This document shows positions 24,816-32,657 of a stretch of 64,000 nucleotides of DNA, one piece after another (within the stretch, counting starts at the first letter, position 1; every line of letters starts with the position of its first letter). The notes beneath the pieces were generated by a model. The model was given only the letters and a program-made list of their open reading frames with translations, was not told where the DNA came from and ran no database searches. Location of the stretch: positions 5,361,001-5,425,000 of the forward strand of contig NZ_CP045295.1 of assembly GCF_009363095.1 (NCBI RefSeq), given 5' to 3'. This DNA comes from Paenibacillus cellulositrophicus. Its GTDB lineage: Bacteria > Bacillota > Bacilli > Paenibacillales > Paenibacillaceae. Made by a program: the position numbers and the translations under genes.

Positions 24816-24840
24816 GCAGGGAACCCGAAAAAATGAGTCA

Positions 24841-24871
24841 TTGACTCTCCCCTTGGAGGAGGCTGCATCAT
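24841..24871 (+). promoter_or_regulatory. MerR-type promoter/operator of the MFS gene
   Basis: TTGACT (24841-24846), a 19-base spacer containing CTCCCCTTGGAGGAGG, and a weak CATCAT -10 (24866-24871). It shares TTGACTCT, CCTT and GGAGGCT with the MerR gene's own site, implying control by the same protein. Confidence 0.65.
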
Positions 24872-24922
24872 GGAATCCGAAACGCACATGATGAAATCCA
24901 AACCAAGAAGGGAGTCTAAAAT

Positions 24923-26152
24923 ATGTTCGCTTCGTTAAAGCTGTTACATCATCCATGGATTCGCATCGTCCTCATTTCCAATCTGCTGACGCAAACCGGC
25001 ATTTGGGTCCGGAACTTCGCGGTGCTGCTCTATGTGGTTAACAAGACTGGCGGCGACGCCTTCGCCGTCTCTATGATCTCGGTTGCCGAGTACGCTCCGA
25101 TGTTGGTATTTGCCTTGATCGGAGGCGTGTTCGCCGACCGGTGGCCGCCGCGCAGAACGCTGATCTGGTGCGATGCGCTCGCCGCCGTCTCCATCTGGAT
25201 CGTCCTTGCGGCCATGAAATCGGGTGCCTGGGAAGCCGTGTTCTTCCCGACGCTGGTATCCGCCGTGCTGTCCCAATTGTCGCAGCCATCAGGAATGAGG
25301 CTGTTTCAAGAACGGGCCGCAGCGGACTTGATCCAGCCGGCGATGTCCGTGCTGCAGACGATGTTTGCCATGTTTATGGTGCTCGGCCCCGTTCTGGGGA
25401 CATGGGTGTACCAAACCTTCGGCATCGGGGTTTCCATGGGCTTGACCGGGACTGTTTTTCTGCTGTCCGCCGCCGTGCTGGGATGGATTCCAGCCGATTC
25501 CAAGTCCGAAGGGGGCGGCCGAAGAAAAGGAACCTCAGTATTCCGGGAGATGAAGGATGGCATCCGTTATGTCACTTCAAACCGCGTACTGGGTCGGCTC
25601 AGTCTCTGTTTTGCGGCTGTCGGTCTGGGGATCGGCCTCATTTCGCCGCTAAGCGTCTTCATTGTGACCGACAAGCTCGGTCTTCCCGCCGATCACCTGA
25701 AATGGCTGTCCATCCCGTATGGCGCCGGGGAGATTGCCGGCGGGATCGCCGCGTTTGCGCTGGCCGGCCGCATGGCTCCCCAGACGCTGCTGATGCTCGG
25801 CCTGATCGTCAATGCAGCCGGGATTGCCGTCACCGGATGGTCCGGTATGCTGTGGCTCACGATGCTGGCCCAGTTCGTTATTGCCCTGCTGCAGCCGGCG
25901 ATATTCATCGGTAACCAAACGCTCGTCATGCAGCATACGGAGCCCGAATACATCGGACGGGTGAGCGGAATCCGCACGCCGCTTATGACGGGTGCCATGC
26001 TCTTGATGATGAGCCTGTCCGGCGTGCTCGCCGGCCGCTTACCGCTCGGAATTATCTACAGCTTGGCAGGGTTGTGCCTGCTGATAGGCCTGCTGACCGT
26101 GCTCCCACTGTACCGGCAGCGGGAATCCGCTCCCGCAAGCCGGCCCGAGTAA
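24923..26152 (+). CDS. MFS transporter (multidrug/MefA-like)
   Basis: A 409-aa protein with about twelve membrane segments. Motif A-like GGVFADRWPPRRTLIWCDAL follows the second segment, and MFALFMVLGPVLGTWVYQ-type helices and a central loop rich in Gly/Lys (GGGRRKGTSVFREMKDGIRYV) match the MFS_3/MefA branch. A likely drug exporter activated by the divergent MerR-TipAS protein. The ATG has AAGGGAG about 12 bases upstream. Confidence 0.88.
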   Translation: MFASLKLLHHPWIRIVLISNLLTQTGIWVRNFAVLLYVVNKTGGDAFAVSMISVAEYAPMLVFALIGGVFADRWPPRRTLIWCDALAAVSIWIVLAAMKSGAWEAVFFPTLVSAVLSQLSQPSGMRLFQERAAADLIQPAMSVLQTMFAMFMVLGPVLGTWVYQTFGIGVSMGLTGTVFLLSAAVLGWIPADSKSEGGGRRKGTSVFREMKDGIRYVTSNRVLGRLSLCFAAVGLGIGLISPLSVFIVTDKLGLPADHLKWLSIPYGAGEIAGGIAAFALAGRMAPQTLLMLGLIVNAAGIAVTGWSGMLWLTMLAQFVIALLQPAIFIGNQTLVMQHTEPEYIGRVSGIRTPLMTGAMLLMMSLSGVLAGRLPLGIIYSLAGLCLLIGLLTVLPLYRQRESAPASRPE

Positions 26153-26159
26153 CGGATCA

Positions 26160-26181
26160 AGCCCGGCCGGACAGGCCGGGC
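26160..26181. terminator. Hairpin between convergent MFS and MarR genes
   Basis: AGCCCGGCC/GGCCGGGCT with a 4-base loop. No T tract, so termination strength is uncertain. Confidence 0.5.
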
Positions 26182-26645
26182 TAATCCGCCTTAGCCGTAT
26201 CCGGATCCAACCGGTGCAGGATTCGGGTCATCTTCTCAAGGCAGAAGCCGAGATCGCTTCGGTCCTCCTCGCTAAGACGGTCCAGCTGCTGGCTCAGCTC
26301 GTGGTGGAAGGACTCCCACCGGCTGCTTACGATTCGCCGGCCTTTCTCGGTCAAGGACAGTCCGATCTGACGCTTATCCTGAGGGTCCGGCTGCTTGGTG
26401 AGGCACTCCTTTTCTTCAAGCTTGGCGATCAGAGGCGTAAGCTGCTGCTTGGATATATGCAAATGTTTGGCCAGAAGGCTCATCGAATAACAATCCGGTT
26501 GGTGATATAAGGCTTCGAGCACGTGGTACTGCAGATGCGTCAGCTCAGGCATCAATTGCCGCGCCGAAGGCATGTCAAAGCCGCGGTGAAGCAGCGGGAT
26601 CAGCTGAATATAAGCTGCGGCAAGCCTGGAGTTGTCTGAATTCAT
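26181..26645 (-). CDS. MarR family transcriptional regulator
   Basis: A 154-aa winged-helix protein. The MarR core is LTHLQYHVLEALYHQPDCYSMSLLAKHLHISKQQLTPLIAKLEEKECLTKQPDPQDKRQIGLSLTEKGRRIV with the wing D-x-R motif. A longer frame starts at 26672, but AAGGAGA precedes the ATG at 26645 closely. It is divergent from the TIM-barrel gene at 26779, with a 12-bp inverted repeat pair between them, so it is the likely repressor of that gene and of itself. Confidence 0.9.
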   Translation of the reverse strand: MNSDNSRLAAAYIQLIPLLHRGFDMPSARQLMPELTHLQYHVLEALYHQPDCYSMSLLAKHLHISKQQLTPLIAKLEEKECLTKQPDPQDKRQIGLSLTEKGRRIVSSRWESFHHELSQQLDRLSEEDRSDLGFCLEKMTRILHRLDPDTAKAD

Positions 26646-26685
26646 GGCGTGTTCTCCTTCATCCCTATCCATTTGACAGGTAGTA

Positions 26686-26748
26686 AATATTTATTTATAT
26701 TATTCACGTATTAACGCAAAATATCAACAGTAATAGTAAATAAATATT
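26686..26748. promoter_or_regulatory. Paired MarR operator sites
   Basis: AATATTTATTTA (26686-26697) and its exact reverse complement TAAATAAATATT (26737-26748), 39 bases apart, in the AT-rich divergent promoter region. Confidence 0.6.
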
Positions 26749-26778
26749 AATTAAAAACGAGACAGAGGAGGAACCCTA

Positions 26779-27858
26779 ATGACCCGCAGCATGACCAATA
26801 ATTCAATAAATCGCAAGGGCGGCGGTCCTCGCCGGAGGGGAATCAACTATGATGTCGGAACGTACACCCGCGGACCGGATCAGCCCTCCTCAAGAGAACT
26901 TTTTGATCCGGAGACCGTCCGGAAGGAAATGGAGATCATCCAGAGCGAACTGCACTGCACCAGTATCCGAATTTCGGGCAGGGATGTGGACAGGCTGGTG
27001 GCCGCTTCGGAATACGCTCTCCATCAGGGGCTTGAGGTGTGGTTCTCCCCGGCTATGATCGATGAGGAAGAACAAGCGATGCTCGAGTACTACAGGGAAT
27101 GTGCAATCGCGGCGGAGACGCTGCGGCGAAAAAGAGCGGACGTCGTGTTTGTGGCCGGATGCGAGCTGAGCCTGTTCATGAAAGGGATATTGGAAGGAGC
27201 TACGTCCTTCGACCGGATCAGGGTGCTGATGAGCCCTTGGCGGCTGCTCAAACACACTATTCGAAAGGGATCTTTTCATAAGCGCCTGAACACTTTTCTC
27301 AGCAAAGCCGTAAACGTGATCCGGGAGCATTTCCACGGGCAAGTCACCTATGCTTCCGGTACGTGGGAAAATGTGAATTGGGGTCCCTTTGACATCGTTT
27401 CGGCCGATCATTACCGCGATGCGTATAACGATAAGCGCTACCGGGAGCAGCTGCGCGCCTATTTCAAGCACGGGAAACCTGTGGTCATCACGGAATTCGG
27501 ATGCTGCACCTACGAAGGGGCGCAGGACCGGGGAGGTTTTGGCTGGAACGTCGTAGATCATGGACATTCGCCCAAGCGGCTGGGGGAGGGCATCGTGAGG
27601 GACGAACAGGTGCAGGTCCGGTACATGAGGGAGCTTTTCGATATTTTTCAGGAAGAAGGAGTGGATGGAGCCTTTTGGTTTACGTTTGCCATGCCAAGCT
27701 ATCCGTATGACGAAGAGCCGGCCTTTAATTTGGATACGGCGAGCTACAGTGTCGTGCGCACGTTTGAGGACGGGCGGACAGGGGCGGCCTATCCCGGGAT
27801 GCCGTGGGACACGAAGGCTTCCTTTGCGGCACTGGGCGAGCTTTATGATCGGCCGTAG
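26779..27858 (+). CDS. TIM-barrel glycoside-hydrolase-like protein
   Basis: A 359-aa protein that looks like a (beta/alpha)8 barrel of the GH-A type. A GINYDVGTY strand starts it; CTSIRISGRDVDRLVAASEYALHQGLEVWFSPAM and VFVAGCELSLFMKG (candidate acid/base Glu) follow; then FDIVSADHYRDAYND, KPVVITEFGCCTYEGA (candidate nucleophile Glu) and DGAFWFTFAMPSYPYD. Homologues in actinobacteria are sometimes labelled abortive infection proteins, a name nothing here supports. Substrate unknown. No signal peptide, so it is cytosolic. The ATG follows AGAGGAGG, and the gene is divergent from a MarR regulator. Confidence 0.65.
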   Translation: MTRSMTNNSINRKGGGPRRRGINYDVGTYTRGPDQPSSRELFDPETVRKEMEIIQSELHCTSIRISGRDVDRLVAASEYALHQGLEVWFSPAMIDEEEQAMLEYYRECAIAAETLRRKRADVVFVAGCELSLFMKGILEGATSFDRIRVLMSPWRLLKHTIRKGSFHKRLNTFLSKAVNVIREHFHGQVTYASGTWENVNWGPFDIVSADHYRDAYNDKRYREQLRAYFKHGKPVVITEFGCCTYEGAQDRGGFGWNVVDHGHSPKRLGEGIVRDEQVQVRYMRELFDIFQEEGVDGAFWFTFAMPSYPYDEEPAFNLDTASYSVVRTFEDGRTGAAYPGMPWDTKASFAALGELYDRP

Positions 27859-27987
27859 GAATCCGGCAAGCGTACCATCTGCTCATTGACACGGGCATTC
27901 TGAAGCTATATATTCAGGGCAGCATCCTGCCGGCCAGGCGGGATAACGTCGGTACTTTTTTTCTCGAACATGAGGGAGGTGAAGCGC

Positions 27988-28341
27988 TTGGAAGATCATG
28001 CTTTGAAATATGATCCCGAAGAGTCGGGCTCGAAAATTTGCGAGGTTTTGCAAATCCTGAAGACCAAATGGGCGTTCCTCGTACTGGATGAACTGCTGAA
28101 GGGCCCGCAGCGGTTTAATCAGCTTCAGCGCAATGCGTCCGTGATCAAAACCCAGTCGCTGACGGATACGCTCCGGCATCTCGAACGGATGGGACTTGTC
28201 AACCGCGAGGTGTTCCCCACGGTCCCGGTGACCGTCGAATATTCGCTGACGGAGAAGGGCGCCGATTTTCAGCTCGCCTTAAAGGAAATGGAGCGATGGG
28301 TGGATAAATGGGGCGGGCGGAACCCGGCTTCAGCGGAGTAA
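27988..28341 (+). CDS. HxlR family winged-helix regulator
   Basis: A 117-aa HxlR-type regulator: CEVLQILKTKWAFLVLDELLKGPQRFNQLQRNASVIKTQSLTDTLRHLERMGLVNREVFPTVPVTVEYSLTEKG is the full domain. Such proteins often sense reactive electrophiles or redox state. The frame starts at ATG 27970, but GGGAGGTGA (27974-27982) lies inside it and points to the TTG at 27988. No adjacent partner gene is obvious; the downstream MerR gene has its own promoter. Confidence 0.87.
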   Translation: MEDHALKYDPEESGSKICEVLQILKTKWAFLVLDELLKGPQRFNQLQRNASVIKTQSLTDTLRHLERMGLVNREVFPTVPVTVEYSLTEKGADFQLALKEMERWVDKWGGRNPASAE

Positions 28342-28372
28342 CCGAACAAAGCAATAGGTCAAATGTTACTTC

Positions 28373-28425
28373 AAGGGCTGCACGGCATGGCTTTCGTCTG
28401 AGGGTCGGCCTGGTAAGCCCTTTTT
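28373..28425 (+). terminator. Probable terminator after the HxlR gene
   Basis: AAGGGCT (28373-28379) and AGCCCTT (28416-28422) with five T; the loop is long (36 bases). Confidence 0.45.
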
Positions 28426-28443
28426 GTTGTGTACAAAATAGGT

Positions 28444-28474
28444 TTGACATTGACGTTACGTAAAAGTGTACAGT
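28444..28474 (+). promoter_or_regulatory. MerR-type promoter/operator
   Basis: TTGACA (28444-28449), a 19-base spacer and TACAGT (28469-28474). The spacer contains TTGACGTTACGTAA, a dyad typical of Mta/TipA-like MerR proteins. It implies autoactivation of the MerR gene at 28497. Confidence 0.7.
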
Positions 28475-28496
28475 GAAACCGTCAGGAGGTGACCCC

Positions 28497-29264
28497 ATGG
28501 AATACACCGTGCAGAAGCTGGGAAGGCTCGCGGGCGTCAGCACCCGGACCCTGAGGTACTATGATGAAATCGGTCTTCTTAAGCCGGCTAGGATCAATTC
28601 GTCAGGGTACCGGATTTATGGAGAGGATGAGGTGAACAGGCTGCAGCAAATTTTATTTTTCAGAGAGCTGGACGTAAGCCTGGACCGCATCAAGGAGCTG
28701 ATGTCCTCACCTTCTTTTAACAGCAGCGAAGCTCTGAAGGAACATCGTGAGAAGCTTCTTGACAAACGCAGGCAGCTGGACCGGCTGATTGCCAACGTGG
28801 AACGGACGATCCAGTATCAGGAAGGGAGAACGAACATGACGGATCAGCAGAAATTTGAAGGCTTCAAACAACAACTCATTGACGATAACGAACAGAAGTA
28901 CGGCAAGGAAATCCGTGAGAAGTACGGGGATGCGGCCATTGAGCGTTCCAACGCCAAGGTGAAAAACATGACCAAGGAGCAGTATGAAGAGGTGTCCCGC
29001 CTGGCCGATGAGGTGCTGTCCACGCTTGGGCAGGCTTATCAAACGGGGGATCCTGCCGGTGAGCTCGCCCAGAAGACGGCTGACCTCCACAAGCAGTGGC
29101 TGACGTACTACTGGAGCGATTACAGCAAAGAGGCGCATGCCGGGCTGGCCCAAATGTATGTGGACGACGAGCGCTTCAAGGCTTACTATGATGCGAAGCA
29201 GCCGGGAGCGGCGGAGTTTCTGCGGGACGCAATTCTGGTCTACACAGGGATGGCGAAGTCCTGA
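28497..29264 (+). CDS. MerR family regulator with TipAS domain (2)
   Basis: A 255-aa paralogue of the regulator at 24013. HTH YTVQKLGRLAGVSTRTLRYYDEIGLLKPARINSSGYRIYGEDEVNRL, a coiled coil around 80-110, and a TipAS domain (DQQKFEGFKQQLIDDNEQKYGKEIREKYG to FLRDAILVYTGM). The ATG follows AGGAGGTGA at ideal spacing; the longer frame from 28473 overlaps the promoter. Unlike the first copy it has no adjacent transporter, and the next gene is behind a terminator. Confidence 0.9.
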   Translation: MEYTVQKLGRLAGVSTRTLRYYDEIGLLKPARINSSGYRIYGEDEVNRLQQILFFRELDVSLDRIKELMSSPSFNSSEALKEHREKLLDKRRQLDRLIANVERTIQYQEGRTNMTDQQKFEGFKQQLIDDNEQKYGKEIREKYGDAAIERSNAKVKNMTKEQYEEVSRLADEVLSTLGQAYQTGDPAGELAQKTADLHKQWLTYYWSDYSKEAHAGLAQMYVDDERFKAYYDAKQPGAAEFLRDAILVYTGMAKS

Positions 29265-29309
29265 ACCGGGACTGCGAAGTGACAATGGTAAAAAAATCAA
29301 GTAAGGAAT

Positions 29310-29362
29310 AAGACCGCCCAATCGGCCTGGGAAAACCAGACGGAAGGCGGTCTTATTTTTTT
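29310..29362 (+). terminator. Terminator after the MerR-TipAS gene
   Basis: AAGACCGCC (29310-29318) pairs with GGCGGTCTT (29346-29354), followed by A and seven T. Confidence 0.85.
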
Positions 29363-29382
29363 GTAAAATATGGATTCGCCCG

Positions 29383-29412
29383 TTGACAAGGAACAGGGTA
29401 ATCTCATATAGT
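29383..29412 (+). promoter_or_regulatory. Promoter of the GntR-ABC operon
   Basis: TTGACA (29383-29388), an 18-base spacer and TATAGT (29407-29412). The -10 box runs directly into the GntR operator. Confidence 0.75.
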
Positions 29413-29414
29413 GA

Positions 29415-29438
29415 GGTTAGTTACTAGAGTAATTAACC
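29415..29438. promoter_or_regulatory. GntR (YtrA-like) operator
   Basis: GGTTA-G-TTACT and AGTAA-T-TAACC arms around a central AG form a 24-base palindrome with one mismatched pair, placed at the transcription start. Binding would block transcription, giving autorepression. Confidence 0.75.
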
Positions 29439-29455
29439 AGTTAGGTGGTGAAGAT

Positions 29456-29827
29456 ATGGGGCCGATAATCGATGACGGCCGTCCGATCTTTATGCAAATC
29501 GCAGAAAAGATCGAAGATGACATCATTGGAGGCGGGCTGCCGGAAGAATCCCAGGTCCCGTCCACAAACCAGTTCGCATCCTTTTATCAAATCAACCCGG
29601 CGACAGCCGCAAAGGGAGTCAATCTGCTGGTGGACCAGGGGATTTTGTATAAGAAGAGGGGGATCGGCATGTTCGTAGCGACAGGGGCGAAGGAGAAGCT
29701 TGTCGAGAAGAGGAAGGAACAGTTTTACGAGCAATACGTCATCACGATGATCCATGAAGCGAAGAAGCTTGGTATCACGATAGAACAGTTAACCGATATG
29801 GTGCGGAGAGAGGATGAGTGGTCATGA
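29456..29827 (+). CDS. GntR family regulator, YtrA-like
   Basis: A 123-aa short GntR protein of the YtrA subfamily: GRPIFMQIAEKIEDDIIGGGLPEESQVPSTNQFASFYQINPATAAKGVNLLVDQGILYKKRGIGMFVATGA, with a short C-terminal dimerisation tail. In Bacillus, YtrA represses an ABC transporter operon induced by cell-wall antibiotics. AGGTGGTGA precedes the ATG at 29456. Its stop overlaps the ABC ATPase start (ATGA), so the three genes form one coupled operon under the palindromic operator at 29415. Confidence 0.9.
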   Translation: MGPIIDDGRPIFMQIAEKIEDDIIGGGLPEESQVPSTNQFASFYQINPATAAKGVNLLVDQGILYKKRGIGMFVATGAKEKLVEKRKEQFYEQYVITMIHEAKKLGITIEQLTDMVRREDEWS

Positions 29828-30720
29828 ACCGGATTGTCGAAGTCAACCGGCTTACCAAGGAATATGGTCGGGACGCCGCAGTGAAGGATGTTACCTTTGC
29901 GGTGGAGGAAGGAAAAATCTACGGCCTGCTGGGCAGAAATGGTGCTGGCAAAACGACGATTATGCATATGCTTACCGCCCAGCTGTTTCCGTCAAGCGGC
30001 GAGCTGAAAGTGTTCGGGGAGAACCCGTATGAGAACAACCGCGTGCTGAGCCAGCTCTGCTTCATCAAGGAAAGTCAGAGATATCCGGACAGCTACCGCG
30101 TGCTCGATGTGCTGAAGGTGGCGGCTTCCATTTACCCGAACTGGGACCGGGATCTTGCCGCACAGCTGCTCGAGGATTTCCGGCTGCCGCTGAAGCGGAG
30201 AATGAAGAAGCTGTCGAGAGGGATGCTGTCCTCCGTCGGCATTATCATCGGGCTGGCGAGCCGGGCGCCGCTGACGATTTTTGACGAGCCTTACCTGGGG
30301 CTGGATGCCGTTGCTCGCAGCCTGTTCTACGAACGATTGATGCAGGACTATGCGGAGAATCCGCGAACGATTATGCTGTCCACGCACTTGATCGACGAAG
30401 TCAGCAATATGCTGGAGCATGTGCTTGTGATTGATCAAGGCCGGCTCCTGATCGACGAGGAAGCGGAAGATCTCCGCGGCAAGGCGTATACGGTTCTTGG
30501 CCCTAGGGCGGCAGTCGAATCGTTTACGGCCGGCAAGAATACGATTCATCAGGAATCGATCGGAGGCATGATGTCGGTAACGCTGCTTGAGCGTCTGGAC
30601 CCCGGGGACAAACGCCGGGCAGAAGCGCAGGGGCTGGAGATGATTCCGATATCGATGCAGCAGCTGATCGTGCATTTAACCCAAAGCAAGTCAAACGGAA
30701 AGGTGGCGGAATTTCAATGA
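29824..30720 (+). CDS. ABC transporter ATP-binding protein, YtrB-like
   Basis: A 298-aa ATPase. Walker A GRNGAGKTT at residues 37-45, Q-loop near CFIKES, a diverged signature LSRGM in place of LSGGQ, Walker B LTIFDEP, and the H-loop in MLSTHLIDEVS. The C-terminal 80 residues form an accessory domain. The start overlaps the GntR stop, and the stop overlaps the permease start (both ATGA). Likely an exporter or sensor for cell-envelope stress, by analogy with YtrB. Confidence 0.9.
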   Translation: MNRIVEVNRLTKEYGRDAAVKDVTFAVEEGKIYGLLGRNGAGKTTIMHMLTAQLFPSSGELKVFGENPYENNRVLSQLCFIKESQRYPDSYRVLDVLKVAASIYPNWDRDLAAQLLEDFRLPLKRRMKKLSRGMLSSVGIIIGLASRAPLTIFDEPYLGLDAVARSLFYERLMQDYAENPRTIMLSTHLIDEVSNMLEHVLVIDQGRLLIDEEAEDLRGKAYTVLGPRAAVESFTAGKNTIHQESIGGMMSVTLLERLDPGDKRRAEAQGLEMIPISMQQLIVHLTQSKSNGKVAEFQ

Positions 30721-31403
30721 ACCGAACTGCAGGCGTCATGAAAATCCATTGGCGGGATAAGTGGGTATGGATGTACGTACCTTGGGTGGTCATGCTGTTC
30801 AGCTTTGCCGTGAATTTGGTGATCGGCATTCTGACCAGGGGAGAAGAGCCGATCAATTCAGGTGGGGTCGTCACCATTTACGTGTATATGTTCGTCGCGA
30901 TCCTGATCGTGCAGGCGCAGACGTTCCCGTTTGCGCTAGGGCTTAATATAAGAAGGACCGATTACTTCGTGGGAACCTCCGCGATGGCGCTGCTGGTCAG
31001 TGCGGTTTCTTCCGTGCTTCTATTCGCGCTGGGCATGATCGAACAATTCACGAATGCCTGGGGAGTGCAGCTTCATTATTTTCACCTGCCGTTTCTGAAA
31101 GAAGTATCCCCTCTGGGCAGGCTCGGCATTTATTTTATCGTGATGATCCACATGTTTTTTATGGGCTTTGTCATCTCGAGCATTCATCGACGGTTTGGGC
31201 GCACCGGCATGTTCGTTTTCTTCATCGCCTTGATTGTCCTCTCCAGCATCTGCAGTTTCGCGATGACGTACTACGGACTCTGGCTGGACTTCTTCCGCTG
31301 GATCGGAGCGCATTATATGGACCTGTTCCTGTGGATGATTCCTTTGACGGTGATCTACGCGCTGCTGTCTTACGTCCTGCTTCGCAGAGCAACGGTGTCC
31401 TGA
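30717..31403 (+). CDS. ABC transporter permease, YtrC-like
   Basis: A 228-aa membrane protein with six predicted segments (WVWMYVPWVVMLFSFAVNLVIG; VVTIYVYMFVAILIVQAQTFPFALGL; AMALLVSAVSSVLLFALGMI; LGIYFIVMIHMFFMGFVISS; MFVFFIALIVLSSICSFAMTYYG; LFLWMIPLTVIYALLSYVLL). It is translated coupled to the ATPase and ends at a terminator, completing a three-gene GntR-ABC operon. Confidence 0.85.
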   Translation: MNRTAGVMKIHWRDKWVWMYVPWVVMLFSFAVNLVIGILTRGEEPINSGGVVTIYVYMFVAILIVQAQTFPFALGLNIRRTDYFVGTSAMALLVSAVSSVLLFALGMIEQFTNAWGVQLHYFHLPFLKEVSPLGRLGIYFIVMIHMFFMGFVISSIHRRFGRTGMFVFFIALIVLSSICSFAMTYYGLWLDFFRWIGAHYMDLFLWMIPLTVIYALLSYVLLRRATVS

Positions 31404-31461
31404 CATAGAGAATCGGTTTGGTTCGAATGCTGGATACCGCAGACGTTTGGCGCATTACCTA

Positions 31462-31484
31462 AAAGCCCTGATGGGGCTTTTTTT
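31462..31484 (+). terminator. Terminator of the GntR-ABC operon
   Basis: AAAGCCC/GGGCTTT with a short loop and a run of T to 31484. Confidence 0.8.
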
Positions 31485-31564
31485 GCTGAGAGAACGAAGA
31501 ACCTTTCCCTATGCAGCTATAGGCACCTTAAATGAGTAAAAACGTTTCGGCATAAAAAGGTAAT

Positions 31565-31578
31565 TGTAAGCGCTTAAA
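31565..31578. promoter_or_regulatory. cre-like site upstream of the lacI-type gene
   Basis: TGTAAGCGCTTAAA matches the CcpA cre consensus TGWAARCGYTWNCW except near the end. It lies 8 bases upstream of the -35 box. Confidence 0.5.
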
Positions 31579-31585
31579 AAAGTTA

Positions 31586-31614
31586 TTGCCAACTCGAAAT
31601 ACCCTTGCTATAAT
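31586..31614 (+). promoter_or_regulatory. Promoter of the LacI-family gene
   Basis: TTGCCA (31586-31591), exactly 17 bases and TATAAT (31609-31614). Confidence 0.8.
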
Positions 31615-31619
31615 CGCCT

Positions 31620-31633
31620 TGAAAAGGTTTTCT
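31620..31633. promoter_or_regulatory. LacI-family operator (regulator gene)
   Basis: TGAAAAGGTTTTCT, a near-perfect palindrome at the expected transcription start. A closely matching site TGAAAAGCTTTTCA stands before the transport operon at 32790. Confidence 0.65.
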
Positions 31634-31652
31634 TAAAAAGGAAGTTGCCTAC

Positions 31653-32657
31653 ATGAAACCAACAATCAGAGATGTTGCTAAGATGGCCGGTGTCTCCATC
31701 AGTACGGTCTCGCGGGTCATGAACTCGCCCGAATCGGTGGTGGAGGCCAAGCGCTCACGCGTACTCGAAGCGATCGAGAAGCTCCAGTATCAGCCGAATG
31801 CCTTTGCCAGGGGACTGATCTACAGAAAGTCCTTTACCCTCGGGCTCCTCATCCCGGATATCGAGAACATGTACTTTGCTGGGATCATCCGGGGGATGCA
31901 GGACGCCTGCGTCAAACTCGGATACAGCTTGATGATCTGCAACACCGACCGCGACAAGGACCGTCTGCTGTCGTACATCGACGCCTTCCGCGAGAAGCAG
32001 GTGGACGGCATCGTCTTCGCCAGCGATATCCTGTATCCGGAGTACTATGAGAAGCTCACCGCATGCCGCATCCCGTTCGTGCTGCTGTCCTCGCATTCGG
32101 ACGAATTCGAGGTACCGAGCGTCGAGGTCGACGACGAGGAGGCCGCCTATGAGGCCGTGAAGTTCCTCATTGAGCTGGGCCACCGGGAGATCGGTATGAT
32201 CGGCTTCAACCATGTGAACTCGGTATCGGGGCCGCCGCGGTATGAAGGCTTCATCCGGGCCATGAAGGAAGGCGGGCTTACCCACAACATCGAAAAGGTG
32301 GCGTACGCGGAACATCGGTTCGAGCAGGCTTATCATGCGACGCACGAGCTTTTTTCCGCCCATCCGGACATTACGGCTGTATTCTGCGTGGCGGACGAAT
32401 TCGCCATGGGGACGATCTCGTATCTGAAGGACCGGAATATTCTCGTGCCGGGTCAGGTGTCGGTCGTCGGGTTCGACAATCTGCGGATGGCGAATATGTT
32501 CATTCCGAAGCTGACGACGGTGGCCCAGCCGATTTACGAGCTCGGATACCGCGCAGCGGAGAAGCTTCATGAACTGCTTACGACAGGCAGTGTGAAGGTC
32601 CCAAAGGAGATGATGAAGCATAAGCTGATCGTAAGGGAGTCATCCCGCCAGAGATAA
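31653..32657 (+). CDS. LacI family transcriptional regulator of the GH65 operon
   Basis: A 334-aa protein. The N-terminal LacI HTH is KPTIRDVAKMAGVSISTVSRVMNSPESVVEAKRSRVLEAIEKLQYQPNAFARGL with the hinge helix. The sugar-binding domain begins TLGLLIPDIENMYFAGIIRGMQDA and has VVGFDNLRMANMFIPKLTTVAQP. It is a probable repressor released by an alpha-glucoside. Its gene has its own promoter and an operator at +1. The identical operator type upstream of the sugar transport operon makes that its target (inference from matching palindromes). Confidence 0.9.
   Translation: MKPTIRDVAKMAGVSISTVSRVMNSPESVVEAKRSRVLEAIEKLQYQPNAFARGLIYRKSFTLGLLIPDIENMYFAGIIRGMQDACVKLGYSLMICNTDRDKDRLLSYIDAFREKQVDGIVFASDILYPEYYEKLTACRIPFVLLSSHSDEFEVPSVEVDDEEAAYEAVKFLIELGHREIGMIGFNHVNSVSGPPRYEGFIRAMKEGGLTHNIEKVAYAEHRFEQAYHATHELFSAHPDITAVFCVADEFAMGTISYLKDRNILVPGQVSVVGFDNLRMANMFIPKLTTVAQPIYELGYRAAEKLHELLTTGSVKVPKEMMKHKLIVRESSRQR

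Noticed and set aside
26779..27858. Abortive-infection defence gene
   Set aside because: Only a transferred label on some homologues; the sequence looks like a glycoside-hydrolase-type barrel and no defence neighbours are present.
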